From contig JAFDVZ010000003.1 in NCBI GenBank assembly GCA_018268715.1, positions 534,570-598,569 on the forward strand: 64,000 nt of DNA, written 5' to 3'. The notes beneath the pieces were generated by a model. The model was given only the letters and a program-made list of their open reading frames with translations, ran no database searches and was not told where the DNA came from. Shown here in pieces: positions 51,570 to 60,787 of this stretch (its first letter is position 1; each line of letters begins with the position of its first letter). Made by a program: the position numbers and the translations under genes. The stretch is from Acidobacteriota bacterium. Its GTDB lineage: Bacteria > Acidobacteriota > Terriglobia > Bryobacterales > Bryobacteraceae.

Positions 51570-54038
51570 TTATTCGTGCCGCAGCGCCGTCATCGGATCC
51601 ACGCGCATCGCACGCCTGGCAGGCGCCAGACAGGCCGCCAGCGCGGCGCCAGACAGCAGCAGGGTCACACCAATGAACGTCGCCGGATCGAAGGGGCTGA
51701 CGAACGCCAGGAACCCGCCAACGATCCGCGCCAGCGCGATGGCCAGCGCCAGTCCCGCGGCTACGCCCCACAGCGCCAGGCGCATCCCATGCGACAGCAG
51801 GAGGCGCAGCACGTCGCGCGGCGTCGCGCCCAGAGCCAGGCGTACGCCGACCTCCCGGGTTCGCTGGCTTGCCGAGTAGGCCACCACTCCGAATACGCCC
51901 ACGACGGCCAGCGCAAGGCCGAGCAGTCCCATGCATCCCGCCAGCCATGCGCCGAAACGGAAGATCATGAAGCCCATTCCGCCGGCCAGTGACTGCTGCA
52001 TCGTGCGCGCATCGATGATGGAGATGGCGGGATCGATCGCGCGGACCTCCCGCTCCACACGCGCGATGAGCGAACGGGGTTCGACCGTCGTGCGCACCTG
52101 CAGCACGCGCAGGGAGCAATCATCCTGCGCGATGGGCACGTAGAAGTACGGTTGCGGACTTTCAAACAAGACCATGTACTTGCCATTTCGCACGACGCCC
52201 ACAACCTCGACCAACGGTCCGCCAGGCCGCATGCTGAACCGCTTTCCGATGGCGTCCCCATCCGGCCAGAAGCGCGTCGCCATGGTCTCGTTGATCACGG
52301 CGACCGGAGGCGCAGTACTGCTGTCCGACTCGCGAATCCCGCGCCCACGGACCAGCGGAATCCGCAACGTTTCGAGATAACTCGAGTCGACGGGATTGTA
52401 AAGAACCGTGGGGAGCAACTCGCCGGCGACGCGCGGTTGGCCCTCGGCAAGAACCGGCGCCGACGAATTCCAGTAACCCATCGGTACGCTGAACGCTACA
52501 CTCGCCGCTTCCACGCCCGGCAGCGCGCGCACTTTTTGTTCGAGGGTCCGGTAGAACTCCCGAGTGCGCGCCTGGCTGTAGCCGATGTGGTGCGGGTCGA
52601 GCGTGACGTTCAGCAGATGCGACGGTTCAAAGCCCAGTTCGATCCGGCTCGCCGCGCCCAACTGCCGCACGAACAGACCGGCCGCAACCAGCAGCGCGAA
52701 CGACGCCGCCACCTGCCCGATCACCAGCATCCCGCGAACCCGCTGGCCGCCGCCGCTCCCGGCGCGTCCGCCCTGGTGCAGCACCGTGCGCACATCCACC
52801 TGCGACGCCCGAAGGCCGGGCCACGCGCCCGCCAGCGCTCCGGTGACGACCGTCGCAATCACTGCGTAGGCGAAGACCGTCCAATCGAAGGAGAAGTCCA
52901 TCGCCACCGGCAGGCTCGTCTCCAGCCACTCGATGGAACTCAACGCGCTGCTGGCCCAGAGGGCGAAGAGCGTGCCCAGCAATCCGCCCAACAGCGACAG
53001 CATCATGCTCTCGGCGACCATCGCCCGGACCACCCGCCAACGCCCCGCCCCGAGCGCGGTCCGGATCGCCATCTCCTTACGCCGAACGTTCGCACGCACC
53101 AGCAGCAGGTTCGCGACATTGGTGCACGCGACCAACAGCACCAATCCCGCCAGCCCGAGAAACGTCCCGGCGAGCGCGGGGGTGATGTCGGCCATTCGCC
53201 GCAGCGGCATCGGACGCGCCAGCGTCTCGGGCGTCACCGCGATTCCCACATCACGATCGGTGGCCGGGTGCGCCGCCGCCATGCGACGCGCAACGACGTC
53301 CGCCGACGCCTGCGCCTGCGCGAGGTCGACGCCGGGCCCCATCCGGCCCACCACCGTGATGAGACGAATGTCGCGGGCGGTGAACAACCCACTCAGGTTG
53401 CGGTTGTCCTGGCCGGCGAGGAAACTCAGCGGCAGGTAGGCGTCCATGTCCGCTCCCACATAGAGCCCGTGGAATTCCTTCGGCGCCACTCCAACAACCG
53501 TCACCGGGCGTCCGTCCACGCGGACGCGGCGGCCGACGATGCCGGGATCGCCGCCAAACCGCTTTCGCCAGCACGAGTACCCCAGCACCAGAACATTTTC
53601 AGAATTGCGCGTTTCCCCTTCGCCGGAAAGGAACACTCGTCCGACGGCCGGCGCGACCCCCAGCGCGGCGAAGAAATCGCCCGTCACGGCGCTGTACATG
53701 ATCTGCCGGGTCTGATCGCCGGCGGTCATTCCGCCGAGCTCGACCGCAAACCCGAACAGGTCATGGAAGGCGCTGGCCTGCTGGCGAAGATCGCCGAGCG
53801 CGGGGTAGGACAAGCGGTACTCGAGACCGATGCGATCGTTCTTCAATCGCGCCGCGAGCACCACGATCTGACCGGGCGAACGGACCGGCAGCGGACGAGT
53901 CAGCCCGTTCACGACGCTGAAAATGGCGGTGTTCACCCCAACCCCCAGAGCCAGCGTCAGAATTGCGAGCAGCGCCAGCGCCGGGACCCGGCAAAGCTGC
54001 CTTGCGGCCTGCTGGACATCGTCCCAAAGCGCGCGCAT
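51570..54038 (-). CDS. ADOP-family ABC permease (duplicated MacB/FtsX type), 822 aa
   Basis: Two copies of a unit with a long MacB periplasmic core domain and FtsX membrane part. First unit: N-terminal helix ALALLAILTLALGVGVNTA, GRRVRVDGRPVTVVGVAP, FLGLAGLVLLVACTNVANLLL; second unit: RGMLVIGQVAASFALLVAAG, FSMRPGGPLVEVVGVVRNG, ALGATPRDVLRLLLSHGM. Such duplicated permeases are very numerous in Acidobacteria. No ABC ATPase gene is adjacent, so ATP coupling must come from another locus, or it may be a signalling permease. It starts at the base next to the LytTR regulator stop (54039). Confidence 0.92.
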   Translation of the reverse strand: MRALWDDVQQAARQLCRVPALALLAILTLALGVGVNTAIFSVVNGLTRPLPVRSPGQIVVLAARLKNDRIGLEYRLSYPALGDLRQQASAFHDLFGFAVELGGMTAGDQTRQIMYSAVTGDFFAALGVAPAVGRVFLSGEGETRNSENVLVLGYSCWRKRFGGDPGIVGRRVRVDGRPVTVVGVAPKEFHGLYVGADMDAYLPLSFLAGQDNRNLSGLFTARDIRLITVVGRMGPGVDLAQAQASADVVARRMAAAHPATDRDVGIAVTPETLARPMPLRRMADITPALAGTFLGLAGLVLLVACTNVANLLLVRANVRRKEMAIRTALGAGRWRVVRAMVAESMMLSLLGGLLGTLFALWASSALSSIEWLETSLPVAMDFSFDWTVFAYAVIATVVTGALAGAWPGLRASQVDVRTVLHQGGRAGSGGGQRVRGMLVIGQVAASFALLVAAGLFVRQLGAASRIELGFEPSHLLNVTLDPHHIGYSQARTREFYRTLEQKVRALPGVEAASVAFSVPMGYWNSSAPVLAEGQPRVAGELLPTVLYNPVDSSYLETLRIPLVRGRGIRESDSSTAPPVAVINETMATRFWPDGDAIGKRFSMRPGGPLVEVVGVVRNGKYMVLFESPQPYFYVPIAQDDCSLRVLQVRTTVEPRSLIARVEREVRAIDPAISIIDARTMQQSLAGGMGFMIFRFGAWLAGCMGLLGLALAVVGVFGVVAYSASQRTREVGVRLALGATPRDVLRLLLSHGMRLALWGVAAGLALAIALARIVGGFLAFVSPFDPATFIGVTLLLSGAALAACLAPARRAMRVDPMTALRHE

Positions 54039-54812
54039 CTACTTTCCTTCAAGTAGGGCGGTCAGCCGCGCGTAGCCCGAGCGGCTCACCGGCAGTTGTG
54101 TGCCGTCCTGCAGGATCGCCAGGCGGCTGTCCTTGGTATAGGGCTCGATCTTGGCGATGCGCTCCAGGTTCACGATGGAGGACCGGTGCACGCGCACGAA
54201 CTGGTTGGGGTCGAGCATGGCCTCCAGGCTCGAGATGGTCTGCTGCTTCAGGTACGTCTTCTTCTGGCTGTGCAGCGCCACGTAGTCGTCCTGCGCCTCC
54301 ACGTAATCCAGCCGTTCCACCGGAATGATGGTCACCTTGGCGCCGTCTTTCACCACTACGCGCTGCGCGAACTCCTGCGGCGCGCGTGCGGCGGCGCTCA
54401 ACGCGGCGGGCTCGGGCAGCGGTTGCGTCGTCGCGCTTCCGGAACGGATGCGCTGGCGGGCGCGGTCGAGCGCCGTGGCGAAGCGGTCCTTGCCAAAGGG
54501 CTTCAACAGATAGTCGATGGCGTGGGCGTCGAACGCTTTCATGGCGTAGGAGTCGTAGGCGGTGACGAAGATTACGGCCACCTCGCGTTCGATCAGTTCG
54601 AGCACCTCGAAGCCGTCCAGTTTCGGCATCTGAACGTCGAGAAATACCAGGTCGGGCTTCAGTTCGGTGATCGCCTTCACGGCGTCGAAGCCATTGGCGC
54701 ACTCGGCCGCGATCTCGATGTCGGGCGCCGCGGAGAGATACTCGCGCAGCACTCGGCGCGCGAGGTCCTCGTCGTCCACCAGGACGGCCCGGATGATCTC
54801 ATGTTCAGGCAT
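54039..54812 (-). CDS. LytTR-type response regulator, 257 aa
   Basis: Receiver domain about 1-125 (AVLVDDEDLARRVLREYL, phospho-Asp in PDLVFLDVQMPKLDG, FVTAYDSYAMKAFDAHAID) and LytTR DNA-binding domain about 150-255 (RLDYVEAQDDYVALHSQKK, VRVHRSSIVNLERIAKI). Partner of the kinase just upstream, with which it overlaps by 8 bp. Confidence 0.95.
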   Translation of the reverse strand: MPEHEIIRAVLVDDEDLARRVLREYLSAAPDIEIAAECANGFDAVKAITELKPDLVFLDVQMPKLDGFEVLELIEREVAVIFVTAYDSYAMKAFDAHAIDYLLKPFGKDRFATALDRARQRIRSGSATTQPLPEPAALSAAARAPQEFAQRVVVKDGAKVTIIPVERLDYVEAQDDYVALHSQKKTYLKQQTISSLEAMLDPNQFVRVHRSSIVNLERIAKIEPYTKDSRLAILQDGTQLPVSRSGYARLTALLEGK

Positions 54813-55896
54813 GTGAGATGACGCTCCTTGCGGGAACCTCCGCCGCGGCGCGCTCGCAGGGCAGTTCGAGGTCGACGCGGTGCAGCGTTCCCGTGACAGC
54901 TACATTCATGTGGCCGCGATTGCCGTGCCGGGTCTCGATCCGATTGCGCACGTTCGCAAGCCCAAGGCCGCTTCGCTTCGGCGATGGGTTGTCCGGATCG
55001 AAATCGTTCTCCACCGACACGCGCAGCACTTCGTTTGAGACATGCGCGCGAATGCGGATGAAACCGCCATCCACCAGGCTCGCGATGCCGTGTTTCACGG
55101 CGTTCTCCACCAGTGGTTGCAGCAGTAGCGGAGGCACCACGCAGCGATCGCACAGTTCGCCGATATCCTGTTCGACACGCAGGCGGGAGCCGAAGCGCAC
55201 CTGCTCTACGTCGAGGTAGGTGCGCACCAGCGCGAGCTCGTCGCCGAACGGTATCGACGTCCGCTCGCCCAGCCGCAGCGTGTTGCGCAGAAAGTCCGAC
55301 AGGCGGATGCACATTTCGCGCGCCTGCCCGGGGTCGACCGAGGTGAGCGCGCTGATCGAATTCAGGCAGTTGAACAGGAAGTGCGGGTTGATCTGCGCCT
55401 TCAGCGCCTTCAACTCCGCCTCCCGAGCCAGTACGCGCAACGCGTGTTCCCGCTCAATCGCCTCCCGAGCGGATTCAAACTGCAGATAGGTGTAATGTAA
55501 CGCCACCGCCAGACCGTATAGCAACACGCCCACGCCGAAAAACAAGGGCACATGCGGAGTCAAGCGATGCTCGAACCCGGGATGGTAGCTGTCGAGCAGG
55601 CTCGCCAGGAAGCGGGCCAGCCGCGTCCAGAAGAACGCCGCCACGGCGGCCGCCACCAGATGGTAAGCCAGGATCTTCAAGGCCGGTCCCTTCCGCAGCG
55701 GCAGGACGCGGCACAGATACCAGGGCGACAGGCAGGCGATGGCGTACACCATGCACAGCGGCGCGCACAGCAGCGTCACTTCCAGCAGGCTCAAACGCGC
55801 CGACACCATCAGCAGATAGCTCAGCAGGAACGCCGGCAACTGCCATGCGACGATGTACAGCAGCAGCCTTCGGGCGGAAGCGAATACCGGGTGCAT
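54805..55896 (-). CDS. LytS-like sensor histidine kinase (His_kinase family), 363 aa
   Basis: Four hydrophobic segments in the first 165 residues form a membrane sensor region, then a His_kinase domain with LKALKAQINPHFLFNCLNSIS (phospho-His in NPHFLFN) and an HATPase with VVPPLLLQPLVENAVKHGI and GLGLANVRNRIETRHG. The kinase phosphorylates the LytTR regulator gene downstream. No large external domain, so it probably senses a membrane event, as LiaS/BceS-type kinases do. Confidence 0.93.
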   Translation of the reverse strand: MHPVFASARRLLLYIVAWQLPAFLLSYLLMVSARLSLLEVTLLCAPLCMVYAIACLSPWYLCRVLPLRKGPALKILAYHLVAAAVAAFFWTRLARFLASLLDSYHPGFEHRLTPHVPLFFGVGVLLYGLAVALHYTYLQFESAREAIEREHALRVLAREAELKALKAQINPHFLFNCLNSISALTSVDPGQAREMCIRLSDFLRNTLRLGERTSIPFGDELALVRTYLDVEQVRFGSRLRVEQDIGELCDRCVVPPLLLQPLVENAVKHGIASLVDGGFIRIRAHVSNEVLRVSVENDFDPDNPSPKRSGLGLANVRNRIETRHGNRGHMNVAVTGTLHRVDLELPCERAAAEVPARSVISHA

Positions 55897-55903
55897 GGCG
55901 CGC

Positions 55904-56728
55904 CTACACCGTCATCACGCTGACGCCGCCAAAGCACGCCACACCCGTGATCGTGAGCCGAGGCGCGGGTCCGGCCGACTCGTCCGGATGGAGGCTCTTG
56001 TCCTCGTATCCGCCGAAAATCCCCATCCCGCGGACTTCCACGAACCACGTGCGCGGAACCTTGATCTCAATGCCGCCGAACACCGCGTTGGCGTCGATGA
56101 CGGCATGTTGCTGAACTTTCGCGCTTCGGAAGTCGATCTCGATGCCGCCAAAGCAGGCGAACAGGTCGGCCGTGCGGAAATCGGACGAATCGACATAGCG
56201 TTTCACGCCTCCGAACAGGGTGGCGATGTTAATCTGCGCCTGTGACGCTTGAACCGGAGGCGCTCCCGGGTCCGTGTCCTGGCTGTCCTCCGGTGGAGCG
56301 GGCGGCCGCCATTGCTGCTCAACCGCGCGGTACAGAAACAGCACGCCGAGCGCGATCAACGCGAGCGGCCAGAGGAAGCGGGGATCGAGCCTCAGCACAT
56401 CGATATTGCTGAGGAACCACAATGTTCCCCCGCCCGCCAGAACGCCGCCCCACAGCAACCCGCCGGTTCGCCCGCCCTCCAGGAGTTTGGCCAGGCCGAT
56501 CGCCACCAGAACCAGCGGCGCGTAATCCCAGATGTCCCGCACGTGGAGGATGCCCAGATTGTCGAGCAGCATCAGCGTGCCGGCGGCGATGATCACCAAC
56601 CCGAACACAAAGCCGCCGGTGGCCGAGCGCGGGCGGCATCCGGCGCGGTTCATCCACCAGCCTTGCCGGGCGTTTCGCCGTATTTCGCGTTGGAGGTTCC
56701 TCGCCCAACGCCGATCGAAGCCATCCAT
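55904..56728 (-). CDS. LiaF-like membrane protein, 274 aa
   Basis: I choose ATG at 56728; the frame upstream has no family character. N-terminal cytosolic part is basic (RRWARNLQREIRRNARQGWW), then four hydrophobic segments (about 38-130) of the DUF5668 type (FGLVIIAAGTLMLLDNLGIL, read as two overlapping parts; WPLALIALGVLFLYRAVEQ), and C-terminal beta-helix-like repeats with LFGGVKRYV, CFGGIEIDF, VFGGIEIKVPRTW and IFGGYEDK, the LiaF C-terminal pattern. LiaF proteins inhibit their cognate kinase until cell-envelope stress. Located 7 bp before the kinase gene, so a similar role is likely. Confidence 0.85.
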   Translation of the reverse strand: MDGFDRRWARNLQREIRRNARQGWWMNRAGCRPRSATGGFVFGLVIIAAGTLMLLDNLGILHVRDIWDYAPLVLVAIGLAKLLEGGRTGGLLWGGVLAGGGTLWFLSNIDVLRLDPRFLWPLALIALGVLFLYRAVEQQWRPPAPPEDSQDTDPGAPPVQASQAQINIATLFGGVKRYVDSSDFRTADLFACFGGIEIDFRSAKVQQHAVIDANAVFGGIEIKVPRTWFVEVRGMGIFGGYEDKSLHPDESAGPAPRLTITGVACFGGVSVMTV

Positions 56729-56879
56729 GGTTCGAGTGTATTCCGGCGCCGTTCGGCCAGGTGAGCAGTTATCGGCAAACAGCGCTCCAGAATCGGTAAA
56801 CGGAAAAGGAGCGGCTTCCGGCCGGCCCGGGCATCCGCGAACTAGGATGGTTATGAGCCCTGCGACGGAGGTGTGATCT

Positions 56880-59800
56880 TTGTTAACCATCGCGGACAGA
56901 GCCGCCGGCCCCACGCTGCTGCTGGCCATCGCCATCGCCTGTGGCGGCTGCGTCCGCTCCGTTCCAGCCCGGCACGCGCTCCCGACCCCGCAGCCGGTTG
57001 AAGATGCCGACGAGGAGCGCGAAATCGCTTCACCGGGCGATGTCCAGCGCTGGCACGATGCGGCCCGCGGCGCCGCCCCGCAAAGTGTGCGTTCGGCGGC
57101 CTACCGCGAGTTCGCGCGCATGAACGCCGCCCTGCCGGCCCCTCGGTCCACGTCCTCGCTCGATCCGTTGCAGTGGTTGTCGATCGGACCGCAGCCGCTC
57201 CGTGACGCCGCGGGACGCAGGTTTACCGGGGCGGTGCGGAGCCTCGCCATCGATCCTCGCAACGCCGACGTCGCCTACGCGGGCTCGGCGTCCGGCGGAC
57301 TCTGGAAGACCGTCGACGGCGGCAAGACGTGGACGCCGTTGACCGACTACCGACCGTCGCTGTGGAGCGGACCCGTCGCGATCAGTCCGCTCCACCCGGA
57401 CACGATCTATCTGGCCACCGGCTCAGTGGACCACACCGGCGCCGGAATCCTTAAGTCTACCGACGGGGGAGTTAGCTGGACTCAGTTAGCCGGAGTATTC
57501 GGCGGCGATGCGGCGGATTACTACGGCGGGACTCCAATCACCGCGATGGCGATAAGTCCCTCGGACGATCGTGTGTTACTCGCGGGAGTCGCCTGTTGCG
57601 GCGCCACGCCCGCCGGGCTGTACCGGTCGGCCGACGGCGGCCTGTCCTGGCTTCCAACAGGCCTGAAAGCCCCGGTGGGAGCGGTTCTGTTTGACCCCGC
57701 TGATCCCTTGGCGGCCTATGCGACTGTCAGCGCCCAGGGGTTGTCCGTGTATAAGTCGTCCGACCAGGGAGTTAGCTGGACAGCGATGACTCGTTCTCCC
57801 CGGAACGCCGGGGGGCTGGCGATCCTCTCGGCGTCTCCGGCCCGGCCCAAGCGTCTCTATCTCAGCATCGCCGATCCTTCCGACGGCACGCTCGACGGAA
57901 TGTATCGCAGCGACGACGGCGGCGACAACTGGGCTCCACTCACCGCCCCCGTCGGATTTTGCGGCAAGTGGTGCTGGTACAACCCGTTCCTGGCCGCGGA
58001 TCCGTCCACGCCCGACACGGTCTTCGCCGGCGGTCTGCACCTGTTTCGATCCACCGACGCTGGCAAATCCTGGTCCAATCTAACTCAGGACGACCGCGGA
58101 GACGACACGTTGCACGTCGACTATCACGCGGCCGCCTTCTCCGCCGACGGCGCCCGGATGTACGTCGCCAACGACGGAGGCGTCTTCTCCAGTTCCGACT
58201 ACGCCAGGCCCGCTCCCACCTGGACCAACCTGAACGCAACGCTCGGCGCGGTGCAGTTTTACAATCTCTCGGTCGATCCGACCGACGCGAATCACACGCT
58301 GGGCGACACCCAGGACCTTCCGGGCGCCCTGTACGGCGGCTCCCGCGAGTGGCGCTCGGCCGCTGTTTGCGAAAGCGGAGACAGCAGCATCGATCCGTCG
58401 AACCCGAACACTGCCTATGTCCTGTGTCTCGGTGGCGGCCCTCTCCACGTGTCAGCGCGCGGCGGCGCGCCGGATAGCTGGGCCAAGCAACCGATGTCGG
58501 GCATAGGTCAGACCGACCTATTTGCCTGGACCGCGCCTCTACGTCTCGACCCCGCGAATTCTCAGGGACTGTATCTCGCCTCTCAGCGCGTCTATTACTC
58601 CCCGAATGGAGGCGCGTCCTGGAATCCGATCTCAACCAACCTGACCACGGGCGATAGCAGCCTCACCGCACTCGACATTTCCGCCGACGGTGGAACCGCC
58701 TATGCCGGCGCAAGCGACGGAAGCCTGTATGTCACCACGAACGCTCGGGACAAGAACCCGGTCTGGCAGTCCCGCTCCCGGGGGCTGCCGCACCGGTCCG
58801 TATCGCGAATCGTCGTCGACCCATCATCGGCAGCCATCGCCTACGCCACGATGTGGGATCTCGCCGACGCCTGCGCGCCTTCGGGGCACGTGTACAAGAC
58901 CGTTGACACGGGTGCGAGTTGGCGCGACATCAGCGGCAACCTCCCCGCCCTGCCCGCCTATGACCTGGAACTCGACCCGGATCTGCCCGGGACGTTATAT
59001 CTCGCCTCTGAGTTAGCCGTGTTCCGTAGCATCGACGACGGCGCTTCCTGGCACGTTCTGGGCGCCGGACTGCCGCATGTTCGAGTCCGCGGGGTGCAGT
59101 TACACCGGGCCACTCGGACGCTCCGAGTCGCCACTTACGGCCGCGGCATGTGGGACCTGCTCGTTCCGCTAACTGCTCCTCGGATTATATCGGTCGCGAC
59201 ACAGGATGGCTCGGCGGCGCGAAGCGACTCCACGCTGTCCATAACGGGTCGCAACTTCGCCGTTGAGTCGACGGTGCTATGGAACGGCGCTCAACACAAG
59301 GCCAGTTTCATCGACTCCAGCCACCTGACGGCGCCCATCGCCGCCGGCGAACTCACCTCCAGCGGCAGCGCGCTGGTCACGGTGGTGACTCCCGGCGCGG
59401 GCGGCGGCGTTTCGAATCCCGTCGAGTTCGCATGGAGACCGGTGATTCACACCGGTGGCGTGGTCAACGCGGCGAGTCCTTACTGCGGGCCGCCACTCGC
59501 GCCCGGCAGCATCGCGACAGTCTATGGATCCCTGCTCGCCGATAACTCGACCGCCGACGTGCGGCTGGACGGAATCGCCGCACCCGTGTTCTATGCATCG
59601 GGCGGGCAGGTCAACTTCCAGGCGCCATGGGAATTGGCCGGCAAGGACTCCGCGCGGTTGACGGTGACCGCCGCCGGCGAGACATCGGCCCCGGTGGAAG
59701 TCGCCATCGCCCCAGCGGCGCCAGGAATCTTCACCATCGACGGATTGCAGGGAGCGATCGTGTCCGCCGACTGGACGCTCGCGGCGCCCACCGGCGCATT

Positions 59801-60149
59801 TCCCGGATCGCACCCGACTAAGCGCGGCGACTTCATTACGATCTTCGCGACGGGACTCGGCCCGGTGACGGCCGCCCAGTCCACCGGCGGAACGGCGCCC
59901 GCCACTCCGCTAGCTGCCGTCAGCGCGCCAGTCACCCTCATCTTCGAGTGTTCGAACCTGCAGGGGGATCGCTGCAGCGTTACATCCCCTTCCGCGGATG
60001 CTCCCTTCGTCGGCCTGACTCCCGGCTTCGTCGGGCTCTACCAGGTCAACGCTCGTATCCCGGCGGCCGCCAAGACGGGGAACCTGGTCGAAGTAACGTT
60101 AAGCGTCGGAGGAAGGCTGTCGAACATCGCCGCTCTCGCCGTGGAATGA
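56880..60149 (+). CDS. Secreted BNR/Vps10-like propeller protein with TIGR03437-like C-terminus, 1089 aa
   Basis: TTG start has GGAGGT 7 bases upstream. The signal (LLLAIAIACGGC) may be a lipoprotein type. Residues about 120-780 contain BNR/sialidase-like and VPS10-like blades, for instance GLWKTVDGGKTWTPLTDY, ILKSTDGGVSWTQLAG, LYRSADGGLSWLPTGL, HLFRSTDAGKSWSNLTQDD. Next is an IPT/TIG-like domain (about 775-860: SDSTLSITGRNFAVESTVLW) and a TIGR03437-like domain (about 865-1085: VVNAASPYCGPPLAPGSIAT, VNFQAPWELAGKDSARL, FITIFATGLGPVTAAQ, LYQVNARIPAAAKTGN). Likely a secreted binding or scaffold protein; no catalytic residues known for BNR sialidases are evident. Confidence 0.88.
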   Translation: MLTIADRAAGPTLLLAIAIACGGCVRSVPARHALPTPQPVEDADEEREIASPGDVQRWHDAARGAAPQSVRSAAYREFARMNAALPAPRSTSSLDPLQWLSIGPQPLRDAAGRRFTGAVRSLAIDPRNADVAYAGSASGGLWKTVDGGKTWTPLTDYRPSLWSGPVAISPLHPDTIYLATGSVDHTGAGILKSTDGGVSWTQLAGVFGGDAADYYGGTPITAMAISPSDDRVLLAGVACCGATPAGLYRSADGGLSWLPTGLKAPVGAVLFDPADPLAAYATVSAQGLSVYKSSDQGVSWTAMTRSPRNAGGLAILSASPARPKRLYLSIADPSDGTLDGMYRSDDGGDNWAPLTAPVGFCGKWCWYNPFLAADPSTPDTVFAGGLHLFRSTDAGKSWSNLTQDDRGDDTLHVDYHAAAFSADGARMYVANDGGVFSSSDYARPAPTWTNLNATLGAVQFYNLSVDPTDANHTLGDTQDLPGALYGGSREWRSAAVCESGDSSIDPSNPNTAYVLCLGGGPLHVSARGGAPDSWAKQPMSGIGQTDLFAWTAPLRLDPANSQGLYLASQRVYYSPNGGASWNPISTNLTTGDSSLTALDISADGGTAYAGASDGSLYVTTNARDKNPVWQSRSRGLPHRSVSRIVVDPSSAAIAYATMWDLADACAPSGHVYKTVDTGASWRDISGNLPALPAYDLELDPDLPGTLYLASELAVFRSIDDGASWHVLGAGLPHVRVRGVQLHRATRTLRVATYGRGMWDLLVPLTAPRIISVATQDGSAARSDSTLSITGRNFAVESTVLWNGAQHKASFIDSSHLTAPIAAGELTSSGSALVTVVTPGAGGGVSNPVEFAWRPVIHTGGVVNAASPYCGPPLAPGSIATVYGSLLADNSTADVRLDGIAAPVFYASGGQVNFQAPWELAGKDSARLTVTAAGETSAPVEVAIAPAAPGIFTIDGLQGAIVSADWTLAAPTGAFPGSHPTKRGDFITIFATGLGPVTAAQSTGGTAPATPLAAVSAPVTLIFECSNLQGDRCSVTSPSADAPFVGLTPGFVGLYQVNARIPAAAKTGNLVEVTLSVGGRLSNIAALAVE

Positions 60150-60168
60150 GGTTCGATAAAATATAGAT

Positions 60169-60747
60169 ATGTCGGCCCAACCGGTTCCCAGGCTCAGTCC
60201 CGAAGAGTACCTCGCACAGGACCGCGCGGCGGAGTACAGAAGCGAATATCTCGACGGCGAAACCTACGCCATGTCGGGAGGCACGTTCGCTCACGCCGTG
60301 CTCTCCGGCCGGATGGTCACGGAACTGAACATTGCGCTCGCCGGAAGAAATTGTCGGGTCGCGAACTCCGACGCCCGTGTTCGCATCAACGAACGGACCT
60401 ACGTCTATCCAGACGCCTCGGTCGTATGTGGAAAGGCACAGACAGAAGGCGCCGACATTCTGCTCAACCCGGTAGTTGTCTGTGAGGTCCTGTCCGACTC
60501 CACCGAACGCTTCGACCGAGGCCTGAAGTTCGCCCGATACCGGCGCCTCGAGTCCTTACAGGAATACGTCCTAATCTCCCAGACGGCCCCCGTCGTGGAG
60601 GTCTTTCAGCGCCAGAAGGACGCCTCCTGGCAGTTACGCGAGTATCGAGGCCTCGCCTCCGCCGCGCAGCTCAACAGCCTCGGCGTCAGCATCCCGCTCA
60701 GCAGCCTCTACCAGGACGTGGAAGTCAGCGACGCGGAAGCCGAGTGA
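60169..60747 (+). CDS. Uma2-family endonuclease-like protein (DUF820), 192 aa
   Basis: Pattern of the Uma2 family: SPEEYLAQDRAAEYRSEYLDG, GGTFAHAVLSGRMVTELN, DARVRINERTYVYPDASVVC, ILLNPVVVCEVLSDSTERFD and FARYRRLESLQEYVLISQ. These are PD-(D/E)XK-fold proteins; the acidic residues of YPDAS and VVVCEVLS and the following DRG-K stretch fit the core. Such genes are multicopy in Acidobacteria and cyanobacteria and no cellular role is settled. It starts 19 bp after the propeller stop and has its own ribosome site. Confidence 0.85.
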   Translation: MSAQPVPRLSPEEYLAQDRAAEYRSEYLDGETYAMSGGTFAHAVLSGRMVTELNIALAGRNCRVANSDARVRINERTYVYPDASVVCGKAQTEGADILLNPVVVCEVLSDSTERFDRGLKFARYRRLESLQEYVLISQTAPVVEVFQRQKDASWQLREYRGLASAAQLNSLGVSIPLSSLYQDVEVSDAEAE

Positions 60748-60787
60748 CGCCGAACGGTCAGCGCCACCCGGCCGATGACCCGTCTAG

